The notes beneath the pieces are model-generated. The model was not told the DNA's origin, made no database searches, and worked only from the letters and a program-made list of their open reading frames with translations. DNA of 64,000 nucleotides, from assembly GCA_030824585.1 (NCBI GenBank), contig JAVBXM010000242.1, positions 1 to 64,000 of the forward strand. The letters run 5' to 3'. The DNA comes from Phaeospirillum sp. GTDB taxonomy: Bacteria > Pseudomonadota > Alphaproteobacteria > Rhodospirillales > Magnetospirillaceae. The first letter of the stretch is position 1. Each line of letters starts with the position of its first letter. The translations under genes were made by a program, and so were the position numbers. Below are positions 48,330 through 57,273 of the stretch, piece by piece.

Positions 48330-49087
48330 GGTTTACGTACCTCCAACCCAAGACTCACTGCCGCCGACCTGATGTCCGGCAGTTCGATCCTGCTATAGTG
48401 CAGCATGTCGGCGATGGCAACGGCATCGGCCAGCCCTTCATTTACAACCTGCGCCATGTGCTCGACGGAGCCCATCCCTCCCGAGGCGATTACGGGAACG
48501 GGAACCACAGATGATACCGCGTGGGTCAAGGCCACATCGAAGCCCTTGCGCGTGCCCTCGCGGTCCACCGATGTCAGAAGTATCTCGCCCGCCCCAAGAT
48601 CGATCGCCTGGCGAGCCCAGTTCACCACATCCAGCCCGGTTCGCTCCCGTCCATTATCGGTGTAGGCCTCCCATTTTCCGGGAGTAATCTGCTTGGCCTC
48701 AATGGAAAGGACCATGCATTGCGATCCGAACTGCCGTGCAATGGCTTGGATCAATTTCGGACTAGCGATGGCGGCCGTGTTGATAGCCACCTTGTCCGCA
48801 CCGGCGTTCAGCAAATCCTCGGCGTCACGAACCGAACGAACACCCCCGCCAACAATAAGGGGAACAAATACATGCTCCGCAGTATGACGAACGATATCCG
48901 TCAGGCTATTACGGCCATATAATGATGCTACAATATCGATATATATCAGTTCGTCCACACCCTGCTCATAGTATCTTTGGGCAAACTCGCGCGGGTCACC
49001 GATCTTTCGCAAACCTTCTAGGTTGATACCCTTGATTAGATTGGGTCCCTTGATATCCATCCGTGCGATTAGTCGCGTCCTGGGCAT
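48326..49087 (-). CDS. hisF: Imidazole glycerol phosphate synthase subunit HisF-like
   Basis: RLIARMDIKGPNLIKGINLEGLRKIGDPREFAQRYYEQGVDELIYIDIVASLYGRNSL...LIVGGGVRSVRDAEDLLNAGADKVAINTAAIA. Confidence 0.94.
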   Translation of the reverse strand: MPRTRLIARMDIKGPNLIKGINLEGLRKIGDPREFAQRYYEQGVDELIYIDIVASLYGRNSLTDIVRHTAEHVFVPLIVGGGVRSVRDAEDLLNAGADKVAINTAAIASPKLIQAIARQFGSQCMVLSIEAKQITPGKWEAYTDNGRERTGLDVVNWARQAIDLGAGEILLTSVDREGTRKGFDVALTHAVSSVVPVPVIASGGMGSVEHMAQVVNEGLADAVAIADMLHYSRIELPDIRSAAVSLGLEVRKP

Positions 49088-49096
49088 GGCTATGCC

Positions 49097-50263
49097 TCAA
49101 ACCTCGTTCCAGACCGCATGGCGCAAAGCCCAATCATTGCCATCCTTTTTCCAGATATGGTCAGATCGCCACGTATCGACGACCTCCCAAAAAGTCTCTT
49201 CGTCCAATTTGGCGTAGTCGAGAAATACCTTGAAATATTTTTTGGGAAACTCACCATCAAATTTCCGGACGAGAGCAACTCCCTCTTCGCGATTGATCTT
49301 GCCGTCACGAATCTCGTGAGCAGTATCCGAGGTTGTCCGGCCAATACCGAACTTGATAAATCCGAGCCAATAATGAAAGCCGTCAATCTGGTCATCAAGG
49401 CTGGCATACTTGGAATAGGTCCCCTCCGTGCGCTCCGGATTCGGATGGAACCCAGTATTATTAACACAATAATAGAAATTCTCCTGCGGGTCCCATTTAA
49501 TATAGTAACCAAGAAAATGGATCTCTGTCTTATTATTCTTAATATCCTCATAGGAAGGGGCTCGATACGGATAAAGTTCGGCCGCACTCATGCCATGCTC
49601 TTCCCAAAATTCAGGGGGAAGCCCGGAAAAATAATGCTTGTCATGATCGGTTATTTCACGGTCTGGGCGAAGTGCATTTCTCATATCTCCGCCATATTCA
49701 ACCTCACCGTTCTCGCCGTACATGATCAGAGAGATCTTGTGCTGCACTGCCATACGTAGCGGAAAATTCGTCTGCCCATAGATAAATGCCTGGAAGGGAT
49801 CACCCAGATGGAGGAACGATAATCTGACTAGTTCCCTGTTTGCAACGGGATTGGCTGTACCTAAGATATGATTGAAGCCGGACGCGATGAATCTCTGAAG
49901 ATTTCCCCAACCGATCTCGGTATAGATGTTGGGGGCCCATGTGACGCATAGCGGGTTCATATTGAATTTAAACTTCAGTATATGCGCGACAAAACTACCA
50001 TCCTTACCACCGGAGCAAGGTACAATCACATCGTATTCGCCATTATTTTTACGATGACGGTCACAAAGAGTAGCCAACTCTCGTTCCCGCTCGGACCAGT
50101 CAATGGACATCTTGAACTCGGCGTAGCGACATGCGCTGCATACACCCTCCGCGTCGAAGGTGATTCTAGGGCGCTGATTGGAAATTGTACAACGCTTGCA
50201 GAAGCAAACCGTCTCGGGAAGGTTATACTTCTTGATAAGATCGTGCTTTTGCATTTGATCCAC
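49097..50263 (-). CDS. wbpG: N-acetyl sugar amidotransferase (WbpG/PseA family)
   Basis: ETVCFCKRCTISNQRPRITFDAEGVCSACRYAEFKMSIDWSERERELATLCDRHRKNNGEYDVIVPCSGGKDGSFVAHILK with CxxC pair and SGGKDG PP-loop. Confidence 0.95.
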   Translation of the reverse strand: MDQMQKHDLIKKYNLPETVCFCKRCTISNQRPRITFDAEGVCSACRYAEFKMSIDWSERERELATLCDRHRKNNGEYDVIVPCSGGKDGSFVAHILKFKFNMNPLCVTWAPNIYTEIGWGNLQRFIASGFNHILGTANPVANRELVRLSFLHLGDPFQAFIYGQTNFPLRMAVQHKISLIMYGENGEVEYGGDMRNALRPDREITDHDKHYFSGLPPEFWEEHGMSAAELYPYRAPSYEDIKNNKTEIHFLGYYIKWDPQENFYYCVNNTGFHPNPERTEGTYSKYASLDDQIDGFHYWLGFIKFGIGRTTSDTAHEIRDGKINREEGVALVRKFDGEFPKKYFKVFLDYAKLDEETFWEVVDTWRSDHIWKKDGNDWALRHAVWNEV

Positions 50264-50329
50264 TCCTGAAATTTACAGCCGCAAGCCATCCAGTAAGAAA
50301 AATTTACGCCTTTGGCGATTGTCGGGCAG

Positions 50330-51778
50330 TCATGTCCGACCGTCGATAATTAACCCATTGATGACGCTGGCGATCTCTCCCGGCACATCCCGGTCACTGG
50401 CAAGATATTCATCACTCATGCGGCGAATATATTGTGTTAATTCTGGCCCACTATTTAGAAGCCTCCAAACTCGCTCTTTAAATTTATCGTACGACTGATC
50501 ACATAACACAGACAAATCATCCTCTGGGGGCAAGAATGCCAGCCGGTCATAATTACAATAAATAAACGGAATGCCGACTGATGCAGCCTCGAAACCCATC
50601 GTCGAATTATAAGTTACCACTAGGCATGACTGCATCATGGCCTGATACGACGTCGTGCCTATCTCTGTGGATAGCATCATAGGAGAACCCAAGATAAGGC
50701 TTTCATTTGCAGACGCAACACCTTGACGATTTTCTCTTCCCGCCCGCGTAGCGAAGCAAATCTTCAACTCGGGAAACTCTCTAGAGAAACGAACCATATT
50801 TTTAAGGACGGCATTATACGCCCAAATATTGTATGTTTCTGGATAATTTACTTCAACGATCTGCTCAATAAAGACTATATCAAATTTTTTCTCATTTCTC
50901 TCTGGTCCCATCTTTGTCAGCCATGTCTTCATTGATCCAATAGGATAAAATCTAACGGCCCGAAGACCAATTTGTCCCGGAATAGCTCTACCAAACCCAA
51001 AATAATGATCAGCATACAAATATGTTTCACTATACATTCCACCCCGCAGGGCATTTTGAATAAGGACAATCGACCCTATACCATTATTCCGGTATATCCA
51101 GTAGCGGATTCCCCCAAAATAATTATCTCCTGATGAATAAAATACTGATGCAGATAACCCATCAACATCAGTTTTATATCTGGCAATCTTTCTCACCAGA
51201 ATAACATATAAGAATGCAAAACTAACATCCTGCAAGGAAATGTGGCGGAAAATCTTTCTCAGCATAAAAAGGGCCTGCAGGGCGGCTTTTCTCCCAAATC
51301 GCCCCGTCACAGGTCTATATATAATATTCATCTCATCAGGATAGCCTGGTACCTTCCCATTCTTTCTGCTGAAGATGGCTCCTTTATGAGGGTTGAGACG
51401 CTCTAGAACCGCACGGTAGAATATGAAATTATCAGCCCCCCAGTAGTCTAGGAGAAGATCAACCTTGATGATTTTCCGTGTCTTTGGGTAGATCACAGAC
51501 ACTAGGCACTGAATCGCCAGCCATGCCAGCGAGGCAATGGCGTAAAAAAAGTGTCTGAGGCCTGCCTTGCCAATGATCCCTGGATGGCCTTCTCCCAGGT
51601 CCATCATTAGCCGGCGCAGGATGGTGTCGATGATCACAGGCTCCGGAATACCGGAATCGGCTGAAATATCCTCAGCCACACTTTTGAACCGGGCTTCATA
51701 GGTTTTCATGACCTGGCGCACCGCATTCAGACGGGCAGACTCAATCACCAGATCCGAATACACTGAGAAACTCGTCAT
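50330..51778 (-). CDS. Putative GT-B-like surface-carbohydrate transferase, low-GC gene
   Basis: About 482 aa; FYSSGDNYFGGIRYWIYRNNGIGSIVLIQNALRGGMYS...CLVVTYNSTMGFEAASVGIPFIYCNYDRLAFLPP; markedly AT-rich. Confidence 0.55.
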   Translation of the reverse strand: MTSFSVYSDLVIESARLNAVRQVMKTYEARFKSVAEDISADSGIPEPVIIDTILRRLMMDLGEGHPGIIGKAGLRHFFYAIASLAWLAIQCLVSVIYPKTRKIIKVDLLLDYWGADNFIFYRAVLERLNPHKGAIFSRKNGKVPGYPDEMNIIYRPVTGRFGRKAALQALFMLRKIFRHISLQDVSFAFLYVILVRKIARYKTDVDGLSASVFYSSGDNYFGGIRYWIYRNNGIGSIVLIQNALRGGMYSETYLYADHYFGFGRAIPGQIGLRAVRFYPIGSMKTWLTKMGPERNEKKFDIVFIEQIVEVNYPETYNIWAYNAVLKNMVRFSREFPELKICFATRAGRENRQGVASANESLILGSPMMLSTEIGTTSYQAMMQSCLVVTYNSTMGFEAASVGIPFIYCNYDRLAFLPPEDDLSVLCDQSYDKFKERVWRLLNSGPELTQYIRRMSDEYLASDRDVPGEIASVINGLIIDGRT

Positions 51779-52802
51779 TGGCTCTCCTGAACTCGCGAAT
51801 GTGCCCAATATCTGCCCAGTACTCTCGAAGAGGAAATGCAGAACATAAGCTCTTTCTATCTAAGAGAGACTGAAACACCTGCGGCATATCATGTGATTGC
51901 CCATCGGGGGGTATGACATCAAGAGCTTCCGGGTCCAGGACATAGATCCCTGCATTGACAAAATGCCGGGTAACCGGCTTTTCCACAATTCCCAGAAGCC
52001 GATAGCTCTCCACATCCACCACCCCGTAAGGGACCTGGGTCAAATGTTCACGGACACACATGGTGGCCGCGGCACGATGTTGGAGGTGAAATTCGAGCAC
52101 TTGAGCGAAATCAATATTGGTTAGGATATCACCGTTCATGACAAAGAACGGCTGTTGTGGACGCTCGGGCAACAGGTGCAAGGCCCCGGCTGTTCCAAGC
52201 TTGCGATCTTCTCGAAGATAGGAAATCTGAACGCCTCGTTCAGAACCATCCCCGAAATAGGCTTCCACCTGCTCAGCTAGGTAGTTCACAGATATGAAGA
52301 AGCGCTGGAACCCACATTCGATGAAGCGATCGAGAATGGTTTCGAGAATTGGCCGGTCACCAACCTTCAATAGCGGCTTGGGCACGTCCTTGGTCAGAGG
52401 CAATAAGCGCCGCCCCTCGCCGCCCGCCATGAGGACAACCCAGTTTTCCGCAGTCTCGATCTTTAGGATATGACCAAGGATCTCCAGGCCCACCGCCCGG
52501 TATGCGTGATCCACCAAAGGAACTGCCCGTAATTGGTCACGACGCATAATCGCCACCAGCAGGGCGGGGTCGCCATCGATGGGAGCGACGTGCGGATTGT
52601 AATTCATGACCTCGGTGATGGGCGCATCAAGAGGCAGGCTGCGCAAGATGCCACGCCGGATGTCGCCATCAGTGACCGTCCCCAGCAGCCGACGGTCATC
52701 ATCGGCCACGAGACATATCTGCGCGGCCGTCTCTTCCAGGCGGCGCATCGCGTCCCTTACCTCGGCGGTAGGGGACAGCAGCGTCTTCTCCCAGTCCTTC
52801 AT
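51741..52802 (-). CDS. CBS-domain pair + sugar nucleotidyltransferase (PtmE-like)
   Basis: LLGTVTDGDIRRGILRSLPLDAPITEVMNYNPHVAP...then WVVLMAGGEGRRLLPLTKDVPKPLLKVGDRPILETILDRFIECGFQRFFISVNYLAEQVEAYFGDG. Confidence 0.93.
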   Translation of the reverse strand: MKDWEKTLLSPTAEVRDAMRRLEETAAQICLVADDDRRLLGTVTDGDIRRGILRSLPLDAPITEVMNYNPHVAPIDGDPALLVAIMRRDQLRAVPLVDHAYRAVGLEILGHILKIETAENWVVLMAGGEGRRLLPLTKDVPKPLLKVGDRPILETILDRFIECGFQRFFISVNYLAEQVEAYFGDGSERGVQISYLREDRKLGTAGALHLLPERPQQPFFVMNGDILTNIDFAQVLEFHLQHRAAATMCVREHLTQVPYGVVDVESYRLLGIVEKPVTRHFVNAGIYVLDPEALDVIPPDGQSHDMPQVFQSLLDRKSLCSAFPLREYWADIGHIREFRRANDEFLSVFGSGD

Positions 52803-52954
52803 GATAGCATGACCTTAAGACTATCAGGGCCGCGCATTGGATTGATCGCAAACCTGCAGGCCGCCATGGCCGACCATTGCCTTACGCCCGTTCCACTTAT
52901 CACCGTTCATGGGAGAGCGCAACCGCCACCCCCAGCACCCCCTTCAAGACGGAA

Positions 52955-54124
52955 TCATGGAGCGGTGCTCCAACTAACTTCATTGAAAGTCTTGAATAAA
53001 AGACCATCCAGGGAAACTGTTTTCAAAACTTGATGAATCTGCCGGGAGGCATCCCCTTGTCCATAAACCGACAGGCTCTCCCTGGCGATAGCCTGTCCTT
53101 CACCGGAAAGGGCGGCGGCGAGGGCCGTGGCAATGGCGTCCACTTCCTCCCCGCAATGAAACACTGAAGGCGCGCACAGACGGCCCTTCTGGCGGTCACC
53201 AATATTGACGGTCGGAACATGGTGCGCCGGTGCCTCAATGATACCGCTCGAAGAATTACCGACAACCACCCGACACAATCGCAGCAGACTGTGATAACGG
53301 GCGCTTCCCAGGGAATCGAACAGCCGGACCCGCTCCGATCTCGCTTGGGCGTACTCACGTAAAGGACGCTGAACTTCCGAATTGCTCTGATCAGCGTTGA
53401 CCCCCGTAATGATCACGGTGGCGTCGGGAAAGCGCCCTAGCGCCTCGGTCAATGCCCACGCATGAATGGACTGGTTCTCGCTGCTCAATGTAACGGGGTG
53501 ATAGGTGACGAGCACCACTGGGTCATGTAGCGCCATTCCCAGCGAGTCCTCAAGTTCGGAACGCGTTAGAAAGCTGAGCCTCGTCAGACTGTCCAGCCCC
53601 GGTGCACCAAAGTTAAAGACCCGCCCGGGAGCCTCACCCAACTGGATTACTCTTTGCCGGTAGGGCTCCGCCGCGACAAAGTGCAGATGAGCCATCTTGG
53701 TGATGGCATGGCGACAGGCCTCGTCGATAGCCCCCTCGGTGGTCTCACCGCCATGCAGATGAGCAATAGGAATCCGCAGCAGCATGGCGGCTTCGGCCGC
53801 AGCCAGCATTTCAAAACGGTCGCCCAGGATGACGGTCAGATGGGGCGCCAGTCGCGACAGCGCCTCGGCAAATCCCATTAAGGCAAGCGCCATGCTCTTG
53901 GCCGTCGCCACCGCCCCATCGCCAGTTAACAAAGAGTCCACTCGTTCGATAGCGACTCCGTCAGCCTCAATCTCGGCAATCGTATTCCCATGATAGGGAG
54001 AGAGATGGGCACTACCCGCCAGAACGGTTAGGTCCATCTCGGGATCATCGCGCAAGTCCCTGGCCAGCCAGCGCATATGACCGTATTCGGCCCGTGAGCC
54101 GGTGATGATGCAGATCTTTCTCAT
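52955..54124 (-). CDS. neuC: Hydrolysing UDP/GDP-N-acetylglucosamine 2-epimerase (NeuC/LegG family)
   Basis: MRKICIITGSRAEYGHMRWLARDLRDDPEMDLTVLAGSAHLSPYHGNTIAEIEADG...LTVILGDRFEMLAAAEAAMLLRIPIAHLHGGETTEGAIDEACRHAITKMAHLHF. Confidence 0.95.
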   Translation of the reverse strand: MRKICIITGSRAEYGHMRWLARDLRDDPEMDLTVLAGSAHLSPYHGNTIAEIEADGVAIERVDSLLTGDGAVATAKSMALALMGFAEALSRLAPHLTVILGDRFEMLAAAEAAMLLRIPIAHLHGGETTEGAIDEACRHAITKMAHLHFVAAEPYRQRVIQLGEAPGRVFNFGAPGLDSLTRLSFLTRSELEDSLGMALHDPVVLVTYHPVTLSSENQSIHAWALTEALGRFPDATVIITGVNADQSNSEVQRPLREYAQARSERVRLFDSLGSARYHSLLRLCRVVVGNSSSGIIEAPAHHVPTVNIGDRQKGRLCAPSVFHCGEEVDAIATALAAALSGEGQAIARESLSVYGQGDASRQIHQVLKTVSLDGLLFKTFNEVSWSTAP

Positions 54125-55263
54125 GACAAGATCCCTTCAACGGCAGAGATAACCGTTGCCAGATCCGCGTCACTTAACCCGGTGGAGCAGGGCAAGGTCA
54201 CAATTCGGGGCCAAATCCAATCGGTCACGGACATCATGCTGCGCGGGGCCTGTGCAAAGGCCGGCTGGAGATGCATAGGCCGCCAGAAGGGCCGGGCATC
54301 GATACCACGTTCACGCAATCCAGCCCTCAAGCCGTCAAGCCTGTCAGCCTGCTCCAGGATGAAACCCGAAAACCAGCACTCGCTTTCGGCCCAGGCGGGC
54401 CGTGGGAAAGGCCGGATGCCGACACGGCCGGCAAAGGCGTTGTCATAAGTGGCACGGATGCGGCGCTTCGCACCGACGAATTCATCTAGTCGCTCCAATT
54501 GGGCACAACCCACGGCCGCCTGAAGGTTCGTCATGCGGTAATTGAACCCGACGCGGTCATGCAGATAATCGGAACTGACTCGCGCTGTCGTGGTCAAATG
54601 GCGGACCAGGGTGACCAGGTCGGCATCGGTTCCAATCACCGCCCCACCGCCGCCGGCGGTGACGGTCTTGTTGCCGTTGAACGAAATAACCGAAAGATCG
54701 GCACCCAATTGTCCCACACGCTGGCCATTATAGCGCGAACCCAATGCCGCGGCGGCGTCAGCCACCACTTTCAACCCATAAGCCCGGGCGATGGCTACGA
54801 TGGCATCCATATCAGCAGGACAGCCGAGCACATGAACGGGCATTACCGCCGCCACTCGCCGGCCGCTTGCCCGGTGACGCAAGACGGCCTTGTCATGCAC
54901 GGTCTCGGTCTTCAGCACCTGTTCCAGCATGGCCGGGTCCAAGGTCCAGCTTTCCTCCGCAACATCCAGGAGCCAGGGTGCCGCGCCGCACTGGGCAACG
55001 GCATTGGCGCTGGCGACGAAGGTAAAAGCAGGCATAATGACCAAATCGTCGCGCTCGACCCCGACGGCCGTCAGCGCCGCATGTAGGCCGGTAGTGCCAG
55101 CCGATGTTGCGACCGCACGTAGCGGGCAACCCGCGGCAGCGGCCACCATGTCTTCCAGACGATCGACGAAAGGACCGACGGACGACACGAACGTGCTGTC
55201 CACGCAATCCTGAAGGTATCGCGCCTCGTTACCCGTCAAATTAGGGACGCAAAGAGGGATCAC
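54121..55263 (-). CDS. DegT/DnrJ/EryC1-family aminotransferase (LegC-like)
   Basis: IPLCVPNLTGNEARYLQDCVDSTFVSSVGPFVDRLEDMVAAAAG...TSAGTTGLHAALTAVGVERDDLVIMPAFTFVASANAVAQCGA...SFNGNKTVTAGGGGAV; GTG start overlapping the neighbouring stop. Confidence 0.9.
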   Translation of the reverse strand: MIPLCVPNLTGNEARYLQDCVDSTFVSSVGPFVDRLEDMVAAAAGCPLRAVATSAGTTGLHAALTAVGVERDDLVIMPAFTFVASANAVAQCGAAPWLLDVAEESWTLDPAMLEQVLKTETVHDKAVLRHRASGRRVAAVMPVHVLGCPADMDAIVAIARAYGLKVVADAAAALGSRYNGQRVGQLGADLSVISFNGNKTVTAGGGGAVIGTDADLVTLVRHLTTTARVSSDYLHDRVGFNYRMTNLQAAVGCAQLERLDEFVGAKRRIRATYDNAFAGRVGIRPFPRPAWAESECWFSGFILEQADRLDGLRAGLRERGIDARPFWRPMHLQPAFAQAPRSMMSVTDWIWPRIVTLPCSTGLSDADLATVISAVEGILS

Positions 55264-56255
55264 CGGGCACAAGCTCCATCGGCATCGAACACGTTGATGC
55301 GGTACCACGCGAAGGTTTTCGCCACCCCCTCTGTCAGCCCTACCCGAGCGACAATGCCCGTCAGGTCCTTCATACTGCTCATATCAGGGCAGCGCCGCGA
55401 CGGTGATCCGAGGGTAACATCCATCGCCTTCACCGTCAGCTTGCGGCCAACTGTTTCAACGATAGTCTTTGCCAGGGTGCCAATGGAGATTTCCTCGTCC
55501 TGCTTGCCTAGATTGACCACCTTGTCCGCGCCCTCCGGCGCACTTACCAAGGCGCGGATCATGGTGACCGCGTCGTCGACGTAGCAGAAGGCTCGACTAT
55601 GATGGACCGAAGCCACCGGCAACTCGCCACCATCCTTGGTGCCATAGGCCTTGAGCAGCAGTTCAGGCACCACATGGACCATACCCATGCGCGGTCCATA
55701 GACATTATGAGGACGAACGATGCTGACCGGTAGTCCGGACTGTAGACACATAGCCTCGCCGTAGAGTTTGGAGAGCATGTAACTGGTCCGCGCCTGATCT
55801 AACGCCGGCAGAGCGATCACCGCCGTCTCCGGTGTCGGAATCGGTAAATCCAGTTGTGCGACGGAACCAGCATAGACTTCGCTGGTCGAGGTGAACAACA
55901 GGCGTTCCAGCGCCTTTTGCCGTCGCCCCAGATCGATGACGTTGGCCAGCATCAGGGTGTTATCGCGCAAGACGTCGTAAGGCCGCTCCAGCACATGGAC
56001 GACACCGATAATGGCGGCCAGGTGATAGATGTGACGATAATCGTCGTCTAAAGACCGCACGGCCGCTGGATCACAAAGGTCTATGGTCAGCAGACGGGTG
56101 TTGCCGCCGGCCAGCAGCGCTTCCAGCTCCGCATCCCTCACACCGCGTCCGAGATTATCTATCAGATCCACCTGAAAGCCATCGGCGGCCAGGGCACGAG
56201 CCAAATGGAATCCAATGAAGCCGGCACCGCCGGTGACCAGAACCTTACCGTTCAC
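55260..56255 (-). CDS. NAD-dependent epimerase/dehydratase (extended SDR)
   Basis: KVLVTGGAGFIGFHLARALAADGFQVDLIDNLGRG...LLFTSTSEVYAGS...TSYMLSKLYGEAMCL...VRPHNVYGPRMGM. Confidence 0.93.
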   Translation of the reverse strand: MNGKVLVTGGAGFIGFHLARALAADGFQVDLIDNLGRGVRDAELEALLAGGNTRLLTIDLCDPAAVRSLDDDYRHIYHLAAIIGVVHVLERPYDVLRDNTLMLANVIDLGRRQKALERLLFTSTSEVYAGSVAQLDLPIPTPETAVIALPALDQARTSYMLSKLYGEAMCLQSGLPVSIVRPHNVYGPRMGMVHVVPELLLKAYGTKDGGELPVASVHHSRAFCYVDDAVTMIRALVSAPEGADKVVNLGKQDEEISIGTLAKTIVETVGRKLTVKAMDVTLGSPSRRCPDMSSMKDLTGIVARVGLTEGVAKTFAWYRINVFDADGACAR

Positions 56256-56295
56256 AACCTGTCTCTCCTGACCACGGGTTCGTCCTTCATCCCGC

Positions 56296-57192
56296 TCAAC
56301 TACGGCGAAACAACGCCTGATGGTAGTAGCTCCAGGGCCAGGCCGGAGCGTGGCGATCCACTGCCCAGGCCGGCCCTGGACAATAAGCCGTCAGGAACGG
56401 CGTCACGTTGGCCTCGACATCAACGTCGTCGAAAATATCAATGATTGTCTTCAGCTTGCCAGAACTCAGAGCCTTCTGGACTGCCTCGGGATCGGCCTCC
56501 TGGCTTTCCAGAGAAGCCATGGTGTACTTGGCCACCGGATTATTGACGTAGAACCAGCCGGCGTGGCCGTCGATATACTCCAGATAGGCATCAACCACCG
56601 AAGCGTCCATCTCGGCCATGGAATTGATATTGATGACCAGATCGGCGGCGGCGGGTGCTGCGGACTCGAAGCCATCGGTGTCCATAAAAACGATCTTAGC
56701 GAACTGGCCTGCGTCCAAAACCTGGCTGAGATAGCGCTGGGAAATAACCAGCGAAGGCGCCAGATCGACGATAAAATAGCGCTCGACGGAAGGGAAGCTG
56801 GCCAGCATGGCATGGCAGGTCCGACCGTACCCCGCTCCAATTTCCATGATCGTCCGCACACCGTCTATGGCATCGCCCAGAAAAAGGATCTCCTTCACTG
56901 CCAGGACATAGTCGATACAGGAGCGGACGCCTCGAACTTTCACCGTGATAGGGGTGCCGTACTCACGATTGGGAATGGCCTGCAAAAGGCGCATGCCCTC
57001 TTCGTCCAAGCGCAGCATCTCATTGTACAGCATGGTCTTGAAGAACCGGGTGGCATTGGCCCAGACCGGCCAACCGGAATAGCGCATACTGAGGCCTTCA
57101 CGCCGGAAATTATCCAGCGGAGACTCGCTGTATTGATCCACTAATTCCCGGTTTATCTTCACCCATTGCGGGCTTGCTCCGAACTTCTTCAT
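56296..57192 (-). CDS. Putative sugar O-methyltransferase
   Basis: TIMEIGAGYGRTCHAMLASFPSVERYFIVDLAPSLVISQRYLSQVL...DLVININSMAEMDASVVDAYLEYID. Confidence 0.8.
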   Translation of the reverse strand: MKKFGASPQWVKINRELVDQYSESPLDNFRREGLSMRYSGWPVWANATRFFKTMLYNEMLRLDEEGMRLLQAIPNREYGTPITVKVRGVRSCIDYVLAVKEILFLGDAIDGVRTIMEIGAGYGRTCHAMLASFPSVERYFIVDLAPSLVISQRYLSQVLDAGQFAKIVFMDTDGFESAAPAAADLVININSMAEMDASVVDAYLEYIDGHAGWFYVNNPVAKYTMASLESQEADPEAVQKALSSGKLKTIIDIFDDVDVEANVTPFLTAYCPGPAWAVDRHAPAWPWSYYHQALFRRS

Positions 57193-57273
57193 GCTTTCCC
57201 ACTTCTCAAGCGCTGCACCCGGCCGTTGAGGGCGGCAGTATCATATCTTGAACATCATGCCTGGGGAAATGAA

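Noticed and set aside
47685-49087. hisH/hisF as evidence of a histidine operon
   Set aside because: No other histidine genes adjacent; linkage to a wbpG/PseA-family gene favours a sugar amidination role
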